A stretch of 54,874 nt of DNA from an uncultured Phascolarctobacterium sp. (GCA_900551745.1 URXA01000007.1:1-54874); one strand, 5' to 3'. Shown: positions 33,997-40,563, counted from the stretch's first letter. Numbers and translations are program-made. The notes: a model not told the origin generated them from the sequence alone.

Positions 33997-34084
33997 CATA
34001 AAATTTGTATAAACAGGCATAAACGACCTCTTTATTCAATCTTCAAGAACTAACTGCTGATCCGTCACCCGCGGATATGGCAAA

Positions 34085-34186
34085 ACCAAAGGCTGCGATC
34101 TGACTTACGCATTATGCGCTTACAGTGGCGTGACCGTGCCGGATTTACACCGGACTTCCCTAATTTAACCTTGCGGCACCTTTGAT
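34085..34186 (-). promoter_or_regulatory. Cobalamin riboswitch (transporter operon)
   Basis: Read on the minus strand, the aptamer shows AAAGGTGCC, TTAGGGAAGTCCGGTG, AAATCCGGCACGGTCACG, CCACTGTAA and the B12-box-like AGTCAGATCGCAGCC, closing with CCTTTGG. These are the ordered conserved blocks of the cobalamin riboswitch. It is followed by a small hairpin (ATCCG/CGGAT), a start codon with ribosome binding site at 34020 and the leader terminator. Cobalamin should therefore switch the importer off. With the promoter it accounts for the 315-base gap 33937-34251. Confidence 0.93.
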
Positions 34187-34205
34187 AAAATTTTAAGCTG
34201 TATTA

Positions 34206-34234
34206 ATATTAGCACAAACTATATACTTAGTAAA
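34206..34234 (-). promoter_or_regulatory. Promoter of the riboswitch-controlled transporter
   Basis: Minus-strand TTTACT (34234-34229), 17-base spacer, TAATAT (34211-34206), about 15 bases ahead of the aptamer. Confidence 0.65.
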
Positions 34235-34251
34235 CACTTTTATTTTATTTT

Positions 34252-35562
34252 TCAAATCTTTTTTCTAAGTTTTTTTAATGAAAAAAATAATATTAAGGAT
34301 TGAGTACCAACAAATATCAGAAATGATATCCACAACCCGTCATTTCCCCACAAAGGTACCAAAACTCTCTCAACAGGCCAAAATACAGCTAAAGCAATCA
34401 GCATCATATTACGTATAGGAGCAGTATAAGTAGCACCTGTAAACATCCCATAAAGAGCTAACCCTAAACCTGATATTACAGGATAGACAAGAACATAATT
34501 TCTGTAAGCTGCCGCTAATACAGCAACCTCTTGCAAATCTGTAAAGCAATTAATTAAAAATGTACTGCCAAAAAAGAACCCAACTACCAGCAGCACTATC
34601 AATACAAACAGCCATTTATAGGTCATCCGCAGCGTCTGCCAAAATAAAGCACTGCTCTTTTGGCCCAGTGCTCTTCCTGAGAAAATAGAGGCGCCGTTAG
34701 CCATGCCATCTACCAAAAACGACATAATATCCTTCAGTTGGAATAATACGGCATTTGCTGCCAATACCACTGTCCCCAATGCTGCACCGGCAGCGGCAAT
34801 AACATTATTTACTGTCAGCAGACAGGCCGTACGAATCATTAAATTAGCATTTACCGAAAGCATTTTCAACAAAGTTTCGGGTTCTACGACTGTTCTGTAA
34901 TCCAAGTTTTTATAGTCAAACTTACCATAAAGATACATAAGCCAGCAGCCAACTGCAGCACCATAGAGCTGACTTAGCAGTGTCGCCCAGGCCACTCCCT
35001 CAATACCGAAGTGCAGCACAAACACAAACCACATACTTAAGATCATATTCAATACATTACTTGAAACCTGCATAAACACCGAAGCACGAACTCTGGTCTG
35101 TCCCATCAGCCAACCCAATGATACATAGTTGAATAACACCAGCGGAGCTCCCCAAATCAAAATATTATAATAAGCTGCGCAGAGCTCGGCTACATCGGCA
35201 GCAGGAGCTACTAAAGCCAGATAAGCAGTTAAAATAGGCTTCTGAAAAATAATGCATCCACAACCGACTATCAACGCAACAAAAAGCGGCCTTAAAAAAG
35301 CCAGCAATCCTTCTTCTCTGCAGCCAGATCCCAGCGCCTGCGCGGCATAGCCCGAAGTACTGACACGCAGAAAGCCAAAAAACCAGTAAATGTTATTGAA
35401 AAGGATTGCTCCCAAGGCTACAGCTGCTATATACTTAGGATCAGGAAGCTGCCCCATAACAGCAGTATTAACAGCCCCCATCAATGGCTGTGTCATCGTT
35501 GAAAGCATAAAAGGTATCGTAATTCCCAAATATTCTCTGTCTGTCAAAACATTTGTCCGCAC
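34252..35562 (-). CDS. MATE-family multidrug/metabolite exporter (copy 1)
   Basis: 436 aa, about twelve membrane segments, DinF-like MATE family (MLSTMTQPLMGAVNTAVMGQL near the N-terminus, ANAVLFQLKDI, GLALYGMFTGATYTAPIRN). The start is a GTG at 35562 with AAGGGGAAG upstream. A related MATE of 442 aa is encoded at 38767-40095. It is divergent from the aspartoacylase-like gene and shares a palindromic promoter region with it. Substrate unknown. Confidence 0.88.
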   Translation of the reverse strand: MRTNVLTDREYLGITIPFMLSTMTQPLMGAVNTAVMGQLPDPKYIAAVALGAILFNNIYWFFGFLRVSTSGYAAQALGSGCREEGLLAFLRPLFVALIVGCGCIIFQKPILTAYLALVAPAADVAELCAAYYNILIWGAPLVLFNYVSLGWLMGQTRVRASVFMQVSSNVLNMILSMWFVFVLHFGIEGVAWATLLSQLYGAAVGCWLMYLYGKFDYKNLDYRTVVEPETLLKMLSVNANLMIRTACLLTVNNVIAAAGAALGTVVLAANAVLFQLKDIMSFLVDGMANGASIFSGRALGQKSSALFWQTLRMTYKWLFVLIVLLVVGFFFGSTFLINCFTDLQEVAVLAAAYRNYVLVYPVISGLGLALYGMFTGATYTAPIRNMMLIALAVFWPVERVLVPLWGNDGLWISFLIFVGTQSLILFFSLKKLRKKI

Positions 35563-35642
35563 CTGTACTTCCCCTTCACTGATACAGCTTAGTATTTCAG
35601 CTGTTATTCTAAAATGTTTTTGAGATTAATTGATAATAGCTA

Positions 35643-35681
35643 TTGTATGAACATATTATCATATGTTATACTGATTAGCAA
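35643..35681. promoter_or_regulatory. Divergent promoter with central palindrome (MATE 1 / aspartoacylase-like)
   Basis: Plus strand: TTGTAT (35643-35648), 18 bases, TATACT (35667-35672). Minus strand: TTGCTA (35681-35676), 17 bases, TAATAT (35658-35653). Both spacers contain the inverted repeat AACATAT-TATC-ATATGTT (35650-35667), so one DNA-binding protein could control both genes. Confidence 0.6.
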
Positions 35682-35749
35682 GAATAAAATGAAAATAATC
35701 GTATCAAATTTTACAAAATAAGGCTTAGCTAAGCAAAGGAGTTGTAAAA

Positions 35750-36715
35750 ATGTCAGATACTCTGTATATTCGAGGTTTAAAAGCAGAACGAGGACAAAAA
35801 CTGCAAACTTATCTTCCTGTCCTGGACACTAATACGGAAATACCTATCACTATCATTAACGGTCAAAATGACGGTCCTACTCTTTTAATAACAGCAGGTA
35901 TCCACGGCGGTGAATATCCTGGCATCGCGGCTGCCATGGAACTCGGCCGGGACACAGAACCTGAATCAATCTCGGGCTGCCTGATCATAATACATCCAGC
36001 CAACATTCAAAGTTTCTGGGCTCGCAGTGCTTTTGTGACACCCGATGACGGCAGAAACCTGAACCGTGAATTTCCCGGTAATGCCAATGGTACACTTTCC
36101 CAAAAAACAGCCTGGCTGCTTAGTCAGTATTTTTTCCCTTTAGCCGATTTTTACGCAGATCTGCACAGTGGTGACATCCACGAAGAACTTTATCCTTATG
36201 TCTATTATCCCGGGCTTCCAAACGCTGAAATTTCTGCAAAAGCGCGCGAAGCAGCCATGGTTCTGGATATGGAATTTATGGTTCGTTCAACTGCCACAAC
36301 AGGCGCCTATAATTATGCCGCTATTTCCGGCGTCCCCTCTATTCTCATCGAACGCGGCGGAGCAGGATTATGCTTGCGCGAAGACATCGACGCCTATAAA
36401 AAAGATCTTCATAACATACTTTGCAAGCTGGGGTTATTCACAAACAGCGCACCGTTACCGCGCAAACATACACCGATAGACGTTACAGACGTTATTTATC
36501 TTGAAACGAACAACACCGGCTGTTGGTTTCCCTGCTTTCATTGCGGCGACAAAATAAAAAAAGGCGATAAACTTGGCTGCCTGACTGATCTTTTTGGCAA
36601 TACCATTACTGTCTATAATGCCGAACAAGATGGCATTATTCTCTATCAATGCCCTGCTCTATCAGCTCCTAAAGGCACAATTTTAGTAACCTATGGTCAA
36701 ATCCGGAATAATTAA
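35750..36715 (+). CDS. Succinylglutamate desuccinylase/aspartoacylase-family hydrolase
   Basis: 321 aa zinc carboxypeptidase-like (M14-related) amidohydrolase. HGGEYPG supplies the first His and Glu ligands, DDGRNLNREFPG the Arg/Asn substrate clamp and DLHSGD the third ligand; a late ERGGAG block is typical. It probably removes an acyl group from an N-acylated amino acid or similar amide; the natural substrate is unknown. An AAGGAG site precedes the ATG. It is one of the few plus-strand genes. Confidence 0.85.
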   Translation: MSDTLYIRGLKAERGQKLQTYLPVLDTNTEIPITIINGQNDGPTLLITAGIHGGEYPGIAAAMELGRDTEPESISGCLIIIHPANIQSFWARSAFVTPDDGRNLNREFPGNANGTLSQKTAWLLSQYFFPLADFYADLHSGDIHEELYPYVYYPGLPNAEISAKAREAAMVLDMEFMVRSTATTGAYNYAAISGVPSILIERGGAGLCLREDIDAYKKDLHNILCKLGLFTNSAPLPRKHTPIDVTDVIYLETNNTGCWFPCFHCGDKIKKGDKLGCLTDLFGNTITVYNAEQDGIILYQCPALSAPKGTILVTYGQIRNN

Positions 36716-36726
36716 AATAATGTTGC

Positions 36727-36756
36727 TTGACAAACCCCCAGCTAACCAATTACAAT
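36727..36756 (+). promoter_or_regulatory. Promoter of the NiCo-riboswitch transcript
   Basis: TTGACA (36727-36732), 18-base spacer, TACAAT (36751-36756), placing the start about 30 bases before the aptamer. Confidence 0.65.
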
Positions 36757-36790
36757 CAAAGTAATCTCTTTGCACTGCATATCGCTACAG

Positions 36791-36898
36791 TACAAACTGA
36801 ACAGGCGGTAAACCTTTGGTTTTAGCGGCCGGGCCCATCGGGCAGCAGATTCGTAAATAAACATCTGCGGGACAGTAGTAGTTCCGCAGATGTTTTTA
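36791..36898 (+). promoter_or_regulatory. NiCo (czcD-type) riboswitch with terminator
   Basis: The ordered blocks ACTGAACAGGC, GCGGCCGGGC, GGGCAGCAGAT and ATCTGCGGGACAGT match the four-way-junction aptamer that senses Co2+ and Ni2+. The last helix overlaps a terminator: ACATCTGCGG (36861-36870) with CCGCAGATGT (36884-36893), then TTTTATT. Metal binding would favour the aptamer and allow readthrough into the CDF exporter. The match is by eye against the known motif. Confidence 0.9.
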
Positions 36899-36944
36899 TT
36901 ATATCTGTTCCGCTGCAAGAGTAACACCAGGGAGGTTATCCACC

Positions 36945-37847
36945 ATGCAAGATAAAATTATCCAGTCCGAGCGTCTGGCTATGCAGGTTTCTATTAACAG
37001 TATCATCGTAAATCTGATTCTTTCAGTTGGTAAATTAGCAGCAGGGATACTGGCTAATTCTGCCGCAATGATTTCTGATGCCATTCATTCCGCTTCCGAC
37101 GTCTTCAGTACCTTTATCGTTATGGCCGGCGTCAAGATATCCAATAAAGCTTCTGATGCAGAACATCAATACGGACACGAACGTTTGGAATGTGTCGCCG
37201 CCATCATTTTAGCGATAGTTTTAGCACTGACAGGTATTGGTATAGGTTACGCAGGTTTAGAAAAAATACTTCACGCTTCAGCTGAAGATTTGAAAATACC
37301 GGGCAGCCTTGCTTTGATCGCTGCAGTAATTTCCATTATCGTTAAAGAAGGTATGTTCTGGTACACTAAAAAAGCAGCTGCCAAAATAAATTCCAGTGCT
37401 TTAATGGCAGATGCCTGGCATCACCGCAGTGACGCATTGTCCTCAATAGGCAGCTTTATCGGCATTTTAGGCGCCCGTATGGGCTATCCTGTTTTAGATC
37501 CTCTTGCCAGTGTAGTCATTTGCCTGATGATCGTTTACGCATCATACGAAATTTTTAAAGATGCCATAGACAAGATGGTCGACCGCTCCTGTGACGAAGC
37601 CACTATCAATACGATGACAGCTCTGATAAGCGCTCAAAAAGGCGTTGACCACATAGACGTACTGCAAACCAGAAAATTTGGCTGCCGCATCTATGTAGAT
37701 GTCGAAGTAAGCGCTGACGACGACCTGACTTTACTGGAAGCGCATACTATCGCCGAAAATATTCATAAAGCAATTGAAAGTAATTTTTCGGAGGTAAAAC
37801 ATTGCATGGTCCATGTAAACCCATGCAGCGAAGTACACCATGACTAA
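36945..37847 (+). CDS. Cation diffusion facilitator (CDF) exporter, probably Co2+/Ni2+
   Basis: 300 aa CDF protein with six membrane segments and a C-terminal cytoplasmic ferredoxin-like domain. SDAIHSASDVFST and ADAWHHRSDALSS carry the paired His/Asp metal sites of helices 2 and 5; DAEHQYGHERLE follows helix 2. A NiCo riboswitch upstream indicates Co2+/Ni2+ as inducers and likely substrates, though Zn2+, Mn2+ or Fe2+ cannot be excluded. GGAGG lies nine bases before the ATG. Confidence 0.92.
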   Translation: MQDKIIQSERLAMQVSINSIIVNLILSVGKLAAGILANSAAMISDAIHSASDVFSTFIVMAGVKISNKASDAEHQYGHERLECVAAIILAIVLALTGIGIGYAGLEKILHASAEDLKIPGSLALIAAVISIIVKEGMFWYTKKAAAKINSSALMADAWHHRSDALSSIGSFIGILGARMGYPVLDPLASVVICLMIVYASYEIFKDAIDKMVDRSCDEATINTMTALISAQKGVDHIDVLQTRKFGCRIYVDVEVSADDDLTLLEAHTIAENIHKAIESNFSEVKHCMVHVNPCSEVHHD

Positions 37848-37849
37848 AT

Positions 37850-37880
37850 AAAAAACCACCACTGTTCAAGTGATGGTTTT
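37850..37880. terminator. Shared terminator of the CDF gene and the orphan RNA
   Basis: AACCACCACT (37854-37863) pairs with AGTGATGGTT (37869-37878) with one mismatch. It has TTTT on the plus side (end of the CDF mRNA) and TTTTTT on the minus side (second terminator of the orphan cobalamin RNA). Confidence 0.75.
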
Positions 37881-37950
37881 GGCAGGCGCACCCCTACGCC
37901 TGCCAACGAAGGAGGAGAGAAAGGATTTTCTATTCTTTTAAGAAAGCCTT
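37879..37950 (-). other. Conserved two-hairpin RNA module, orphan copy
   Basis: On the minus strand a hairpin AAGG...CCTT (37921-37950) is followed by a 10-bp hairpin TTGGCAG-GCG / CGC-CTGCCAA whose 8-base loop is UAGGGGUG (37879-37906). The same pair of hairpins, with different arm sequences but the same loop, lies ahead of the second terminator of the mut operon leader. Function unknown. Confidence 0.7.
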
Positions 37951-38060
37951 GAAAACAGCAAATAAATCAGAATATATCTGCCGGACAGAGTGAAAATGTG
38001 TCCGGCATTTTTACTCTGTAGAACAATCAATATTTCGACCGGCAAGCATACGACAATCAT

Positions 38061-38096
38061 AAGAAAAGACCGTCTTCTCAAGGCGCGAAGACGGTC
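38061..38096 (-). terminator. First terminator of the orphan cobalamin RNA
   Basis: GACCGTCTTC (38068-38077) and GAAGACGGTC (38087-38096) form a 10-bp stem followed on the minus strand by TTTTCTT. Confidence 0.85.
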
Positions 38097-38128
38097 AAAT
38101 GTTATCAGTCAAAGCGGTTCTGCCACTC

Positions 38129-38161
38129 TCACATAAACAGAACCTCAGTGGTTAAAAACAT
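38129..38161 (-). CDS. Possible 10-codon leader ORF in the orphan RNA
   Basis: ATG at 38161 directly behind AAGGAG encodes MFLTTEVLFM and then a stop. The ORF begins 36 bases after the aptamer closing helix. Its 3' half lies in a hairpin (GGTTCTG/CAGAACC). The mut operon leader has an equivalent ORF at the same distance, which is the main argument that it is real. The peptide sequences are not conserved, so the act of translation rather than the product may matter. Confidence 0.4.
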   Translation of the reverse strand: MFLTTEVLFM

Positions 38162-38197
38162 CTCCTTCCTGTCTCTCGCAGGTCAAGCAGTGATGCT

Positions 38198-38320
38198 TAT
38201 ATAGGCTGCTGTCCGGCTTCAGGTATTACCTCGGCTTGTGCGGGGACTGACCTGTTACGGTGACGGGATCGCATCGGATTTGCACCGATCGACATTTAAG
38301 TTCGTAGAACACCTATATGA
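38198..38320 (-). promoter_or_regulatory. Cobalamin riboswitch (orphan RNA)
   Basis: Minus strand: P1 strand ATATAGGTG, then GATCGGTGCAAATCCGATGCG, GATCCCGTCACCGTAA, the B12-box-like AAGCCGGACAGCAGCC and closing CCTATAT. After the aptamer comes TGACCTGCGAGAGAC (38185-38171), identical over 15 bases to the mut leader at 46969-46955, and then a ribosome binding site. Confidence 0.92.
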
Positions 38321-38340
38321 AATATTGATTTGTTGTATTA

Positions 38341-38369
38341 ATTATAAGCATTACTAATTATATTGTCAA
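38341..38369 (-). promoter_or_regulatory. Consensus promoter of the orphan RNA
   Basis: TTGACA (38369-38364), exactly 17 bases, TATAAT (38346-38341): a perfect sigma-70-type promoter about 15 bases ahead of the aptamer. Such a strong promoter argues that the RNA is made. Confidence 0.9.
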
Positions 38370-38396
38370 TGCTTTTAGTAAAAAATTATCTAAATA

Positions 38397-38433
38397 ATTT
38401 TGATTATATATGTTACTAATAAGTAATCAAAAT
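38397..38433. repeat. Nested inverted repeats upstream of the csoR promoter
   Basis: ATTTTGATTA (38397-38406) and TAATCAAAAT (38424-38433) enclose a second dyad TTACT-AATA-AGTAA. The site sits between the divergent csoR and orphan-RNA promoters and may bind a regulator. Confidence 0.5.
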
Positions 38434-38437
38434 GTAA

Positions 38438-38474
38438 ATTTGCATTATAAACCGCTAACAGTTATAATGCAAAT
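38438..38474. promoter_or_regulatory. Palindromic, bidirectional-looking promoter of the CsoR-family gene
   Basis: A perfect 13-bp inverted repeat, ATTTGCATTATAA (38438-38450) and TTATAATGCAAAT (38462-38474). On the plus strand it reads TTGCAT-17-TATAAT, serving the regulator gene. By symmetry the minus strand reads the same TTGCAT-17-TATAAT toward the orphan RNA. The palindrome could itself be an autoregulatory operator. Confidence 0.7.
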
Positions 38475-38485
38475 GAGGTGATAAT

Positions 38486-38770
38486 ATGACAACGGCATCT
38501 ATACATATCCATAAAAATAAAAAAGCAGTCACCAACAGACTTGCCCGTATTGAAGGGCATATACACGCAGTGAAAAAGATGATTGAAGACGACCGTGACT
38601 GCCCTGAAGTACTGATTCAAATTGCGGCAGTACGTAAGGCTTTAGACAACTGCGCCAAAATAATTCTTAAAGACCATTTGGAGCATTGCATTTTACATGC
38701 TGTAAGAAACGGCCGTGATGCCGAAGCTTTATCTGATTTAGAAATTGCTATTGACCGTTATTTGCGTTAA
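38486..38770 (+). CDS. CsoR/RcnR-family metal-responsive repressor
   Basis: 94 aa all-helical DUF156 repressor. Cys39, His64 and Cys68 have the same spacing (25 and 4) as the Cu(I)-binding Cys-His-Cys triad of CsoR; RcnR-type Ni/Co sensors carry His at the last position plus an N-terminal His. The protein also has an extra His-rich N-terminus (HIH) and many histidines near the site, so metal identity is not settled. GAGGTG precedes the ATG. It converges on the MATE gene downstream, overlapping it by 4 bases. The MATE promoter carries a C/G-tract palindrome of the type this family binds. Confidence 0.88.
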   Translation: MTTASIHIHKNKKAVTNRLARIEGHIHAVKKMIEDDRDCPEVLIQIAAVRKALDNCAKIILKDHLEHCILHAVRNGRDAEALSDLEIAIDRYLR

Positions 38771-40095
38771 AAAATCTTCCCAGATCTTTTAAAACCAAGT
38801 TTTCTATATAGAAAAGGTAAGAAAATCAATAAAAAAATTGTTCTGCCTAAATAAAAAATTAAAAATGACTGCCACAGCCCTGCATTGCCGAAAATCGGTA
38901 TCAGGGCTGTTTTAGATATCAGAAACGCTATCACTGTGAGCAACATAGAATAGCAGATAGGAGCTGTTATAAGCGCACCATTGAAAATTCCATAATAAAC
39001 GATGCCAAGTGCAGCAATGAAGGGAAAAAAAACAATATATATATCATATTCATAAGCAGCAGCCAATACATCAGGCAAATCAGTAAAGCAATATAAAATA
39101 GGCTCACGCAGCAGGTAATAACCAAACGATAGTAATCCACCCATCAGCAACGACCACAAGCCGTTTATTTTCAGATTATCAAAAAATAAACGGCTATTTT
39201 TTTCGCCTACGGCAACGCCGGCATACAGAGCAGCTGATTGTGACAGGCCGGCAAAGATATCGCCTATAATGTACTGAATCTGAAATAAAATTGAATTGGC
39301 TGCCAAAATATTACTGCCAAAAGCAGCGCTTTGTCTCATAAATGTATTGATCATAAAAAGCATACATATAGTTCTGATCATCAAATGCGTACAACAGCCA
39401 GTAAGTTTCAGACAGGCACCCTTATCAAAAAAACTATTCCAGCGAACTATTGCCAAATAGCATTTCTGCCTGCACAAAATATAGCATACGGCTACAATGA
39501 AGCCAACCAATTGCGCCAAAAGAGACGCATAAGCAACTCCATCGATATTCAAATTCCATAGATTAACAAAACAAAGATCTAAAATAAAATTAACCAAACT
39601 TGTACCAAGCTCCAGTACCACTACAGTTTTAATCTGTAAAATACCAGTAATCCACCCAGCTAAGACCTGATAGAGTAAAAAAGGAACAAATCCCCAAACC
39701 AGAATGTCAAAGTACCGTTTCATCAGTAAAGCTACTACTGCTTCCGGTTGAAAAACCAACTGTGCTGCAGCAAAAATAAATCTATGAAAAGCAAACAAAA
39801 GCAACCCTATTAAAGCAGCCAACAGCAGTGCCCGCAGTAATATGAGGAAAACTTCTTCTTTATCTTCTCTACCTACTGCCTGCGCTGTCATTCCTGCGGT
39901 AGTAATACGTAAAAATCCCAAAAGCCAATAAATCGTACTGAAAATAACTGCCCCTAAAGCTACAGCGCTAATATAGTCAGGTGAACCCAGCCTGCCAACA
40001 ACTGCCGTATCAACGGCGCCAATAACAGGAACTGCAACAGAAGAAAGCATGAAAGGAAACGTGATCTTCAAATATCTTTTATGAGTAAGTTCCAT
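38767..40095 (-). CDS. MATE-family exporter (copy 2), probable CsoR-family target
   Basis: 442 aa MATE protein, about twelve membrane segments, related in sequence to the MATE at 34252-35562 (MLSSVAVPVIGAVDTAVVGRL; ANSILFQIQYI; GIVYYGIFNGALITAPI). An AAAGGAGG site precedes the ATG. Its promoter spacer contains ATCCCC-CTATA-GGGGAT, a likely operator for the convergent CsoR-family repressor. A metal-linked substrate (for example a metal chelate) is inferred only from this control. Confidence 0.88.
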   Translation of the reverse strand: MELTHKRYLKITFPFMLSSVAVPVIGAVDTAVVGRLGSPDYISAVALGAVIFSTIYWLLGFLRITTAGMTAQAVGREDKEEVFLILLRALLLAALIGLLLFAFHRFIFAAAQLVFQPEAVVALLMKRYFDILVWGFVPFLLYQVLAGWITGILQIKTVVVLELGTSLVNFILDLCFVNLWNLNIDGVAYASLLAQLVGFIVAVCYILCRQKCYLAIVRWNSFFDKGACLKLTGCCTHLMIRTICMLFMINTFMRQSAAFGSNILAANSILFQIQYIIGDIFAGLSQSAALYAGVAVGEKNSRLFFDNLKINGLWSLLMGGLLSFGYYLLREPILYCFTDLPDVLAAAYEYDIYIVFFPFIAALGIVYYGIFNGALITAPICYSMLLTVIAFLISKTALIPIFGNAGLWQSFLIFYLGRTIFLLIFLPFLYRKLGFKRSGKIF

Positions 40096-40114
40096 TGCAA
40101 TGCCTCCTTTTTTT

Positions 40115-40143
40115 ATTTTATCCCCCTATAGGGGATATGTCAA
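40115..40143 (-). promoter_or_regulatory. MATE 2 promoter with CsoR-type operator in the spacer
   Basis: TTGACA (40143-40138), 17 bases, TAAAAT (40120-40115). The spacer is almost entirely the palindrome ATCCCCCTATAGGGGAT (40120-40136), a C/G tract with AT flanks like CsoR/RcnR/CstR-family operators. Confidence 0.75.
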
Positions 40144-40147
40144 TTAA

Positions 40148-40190
40148 AAAAATACGCTTATCCAGTTTTAATGGGATAAGCGTATTTTTT
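40148..40190. terminator. Terminator of the mut operon
   Basis: AAATACGCTTATCC (40150-40163) and GGATAAGCGTATTT (40174-40187) form a 14-bp stem with U-runs on both strands, overlapping the stop of the last mut operon gene. Confidence 0.9.
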
Positions 40191-40548
40191 AATAAGCATC
40201 AATGCCGCCGCGTCCACCACCGACAATACGTACACTATCTACTCCAAAGGCGTCCCTGATTTGCGGAAGCCACCGGCTTACCAAAATAGTACGTGTTTTT
40301 TCATCACCGGTCAGCATGATCATTGACTTACCACTGACATTGACATTTTCGAGACTGTTGATATATTTATCAAAATCATAAGTACCCATTTTCTCTTTTA
40401 ATGCCATCAAGCCTGGAAGAAGCAACGGTTTTTCCTGAGCGGCCCGTTGTTCAAAGCGAACAAACACTTCTGTCCTCAGGTTGTTATTAGGTGCATAAAC
40501 GAATTCTTCTTCCAGTTTTCCACTCGTACCGACAAAGTCTTCAGTCAT
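40189..40548 (-). CDS. Conserved-looking protein of unknown function, mut operon
   Basis: 119 aa, no signal peptide or membrane segment. I do not recognise a family with confidence. The C-terminal stretch (MLTGDEKTRTILVSRWLPQI, then AFGVDSVRIVGGG) vaguely recalls DnaA-N-like folds, but that is weak. AGGTGAGC precedes the ATG. It is the last gene of the mutA-mutB-meaB operon, 15 bases after another small unknown gene; a role in mutase or B12 handling is only a guess by position. Confidence 0.7.
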   Translation of the reverse strand: MTEDFVGTSGKLEEEFVYAPNNNLRTEVFVRFEQRAAQEKPLLLPGLMALKEKMGTYDFDKYINSLENVNVSGKSMIMLTGDEKTRTILVSRWLPQIRDAFGVDSVRIVGGGRGGIDAY

Positions 40549-40563
40549 ATTTGCTCACCTCTT

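Larger units (their letters stand above)
37850..38334 (-). ncRNA. Orphan cobalamin-riboswitch RNA with no downstream gene
   Basis: Transcribed on the minus strand from a fully consensus promoter (38341-38369). The predicted RNA contains, in order, a cobalamin aptamer, a 10-codon ORF with strong ribosome binding site, terminator 1, a 9-bp hairpin (37979-38007), a conserved two-hairpin module and terminator 2. The only gene beyond is the CDF exporter, which reads the other way and ends 3 bases from the RNA's 3' end. It is either the remnant of a lost operon or a B12-controlled small RNA. Its architecture parallels the mut operon leader block for block. This explains most of the 637-base gap 37848-38485. 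Confidence 0.7.

Noticed and set aside
37879..37906. GGGGUGCGC in the hairpin loop as part of a TPP riboswitch
   Set aside because: The other obligatory TPP blocks (CUGAGA and the ACCUGAUCUGG region) are absent; the motif is just a hairpin loop here.
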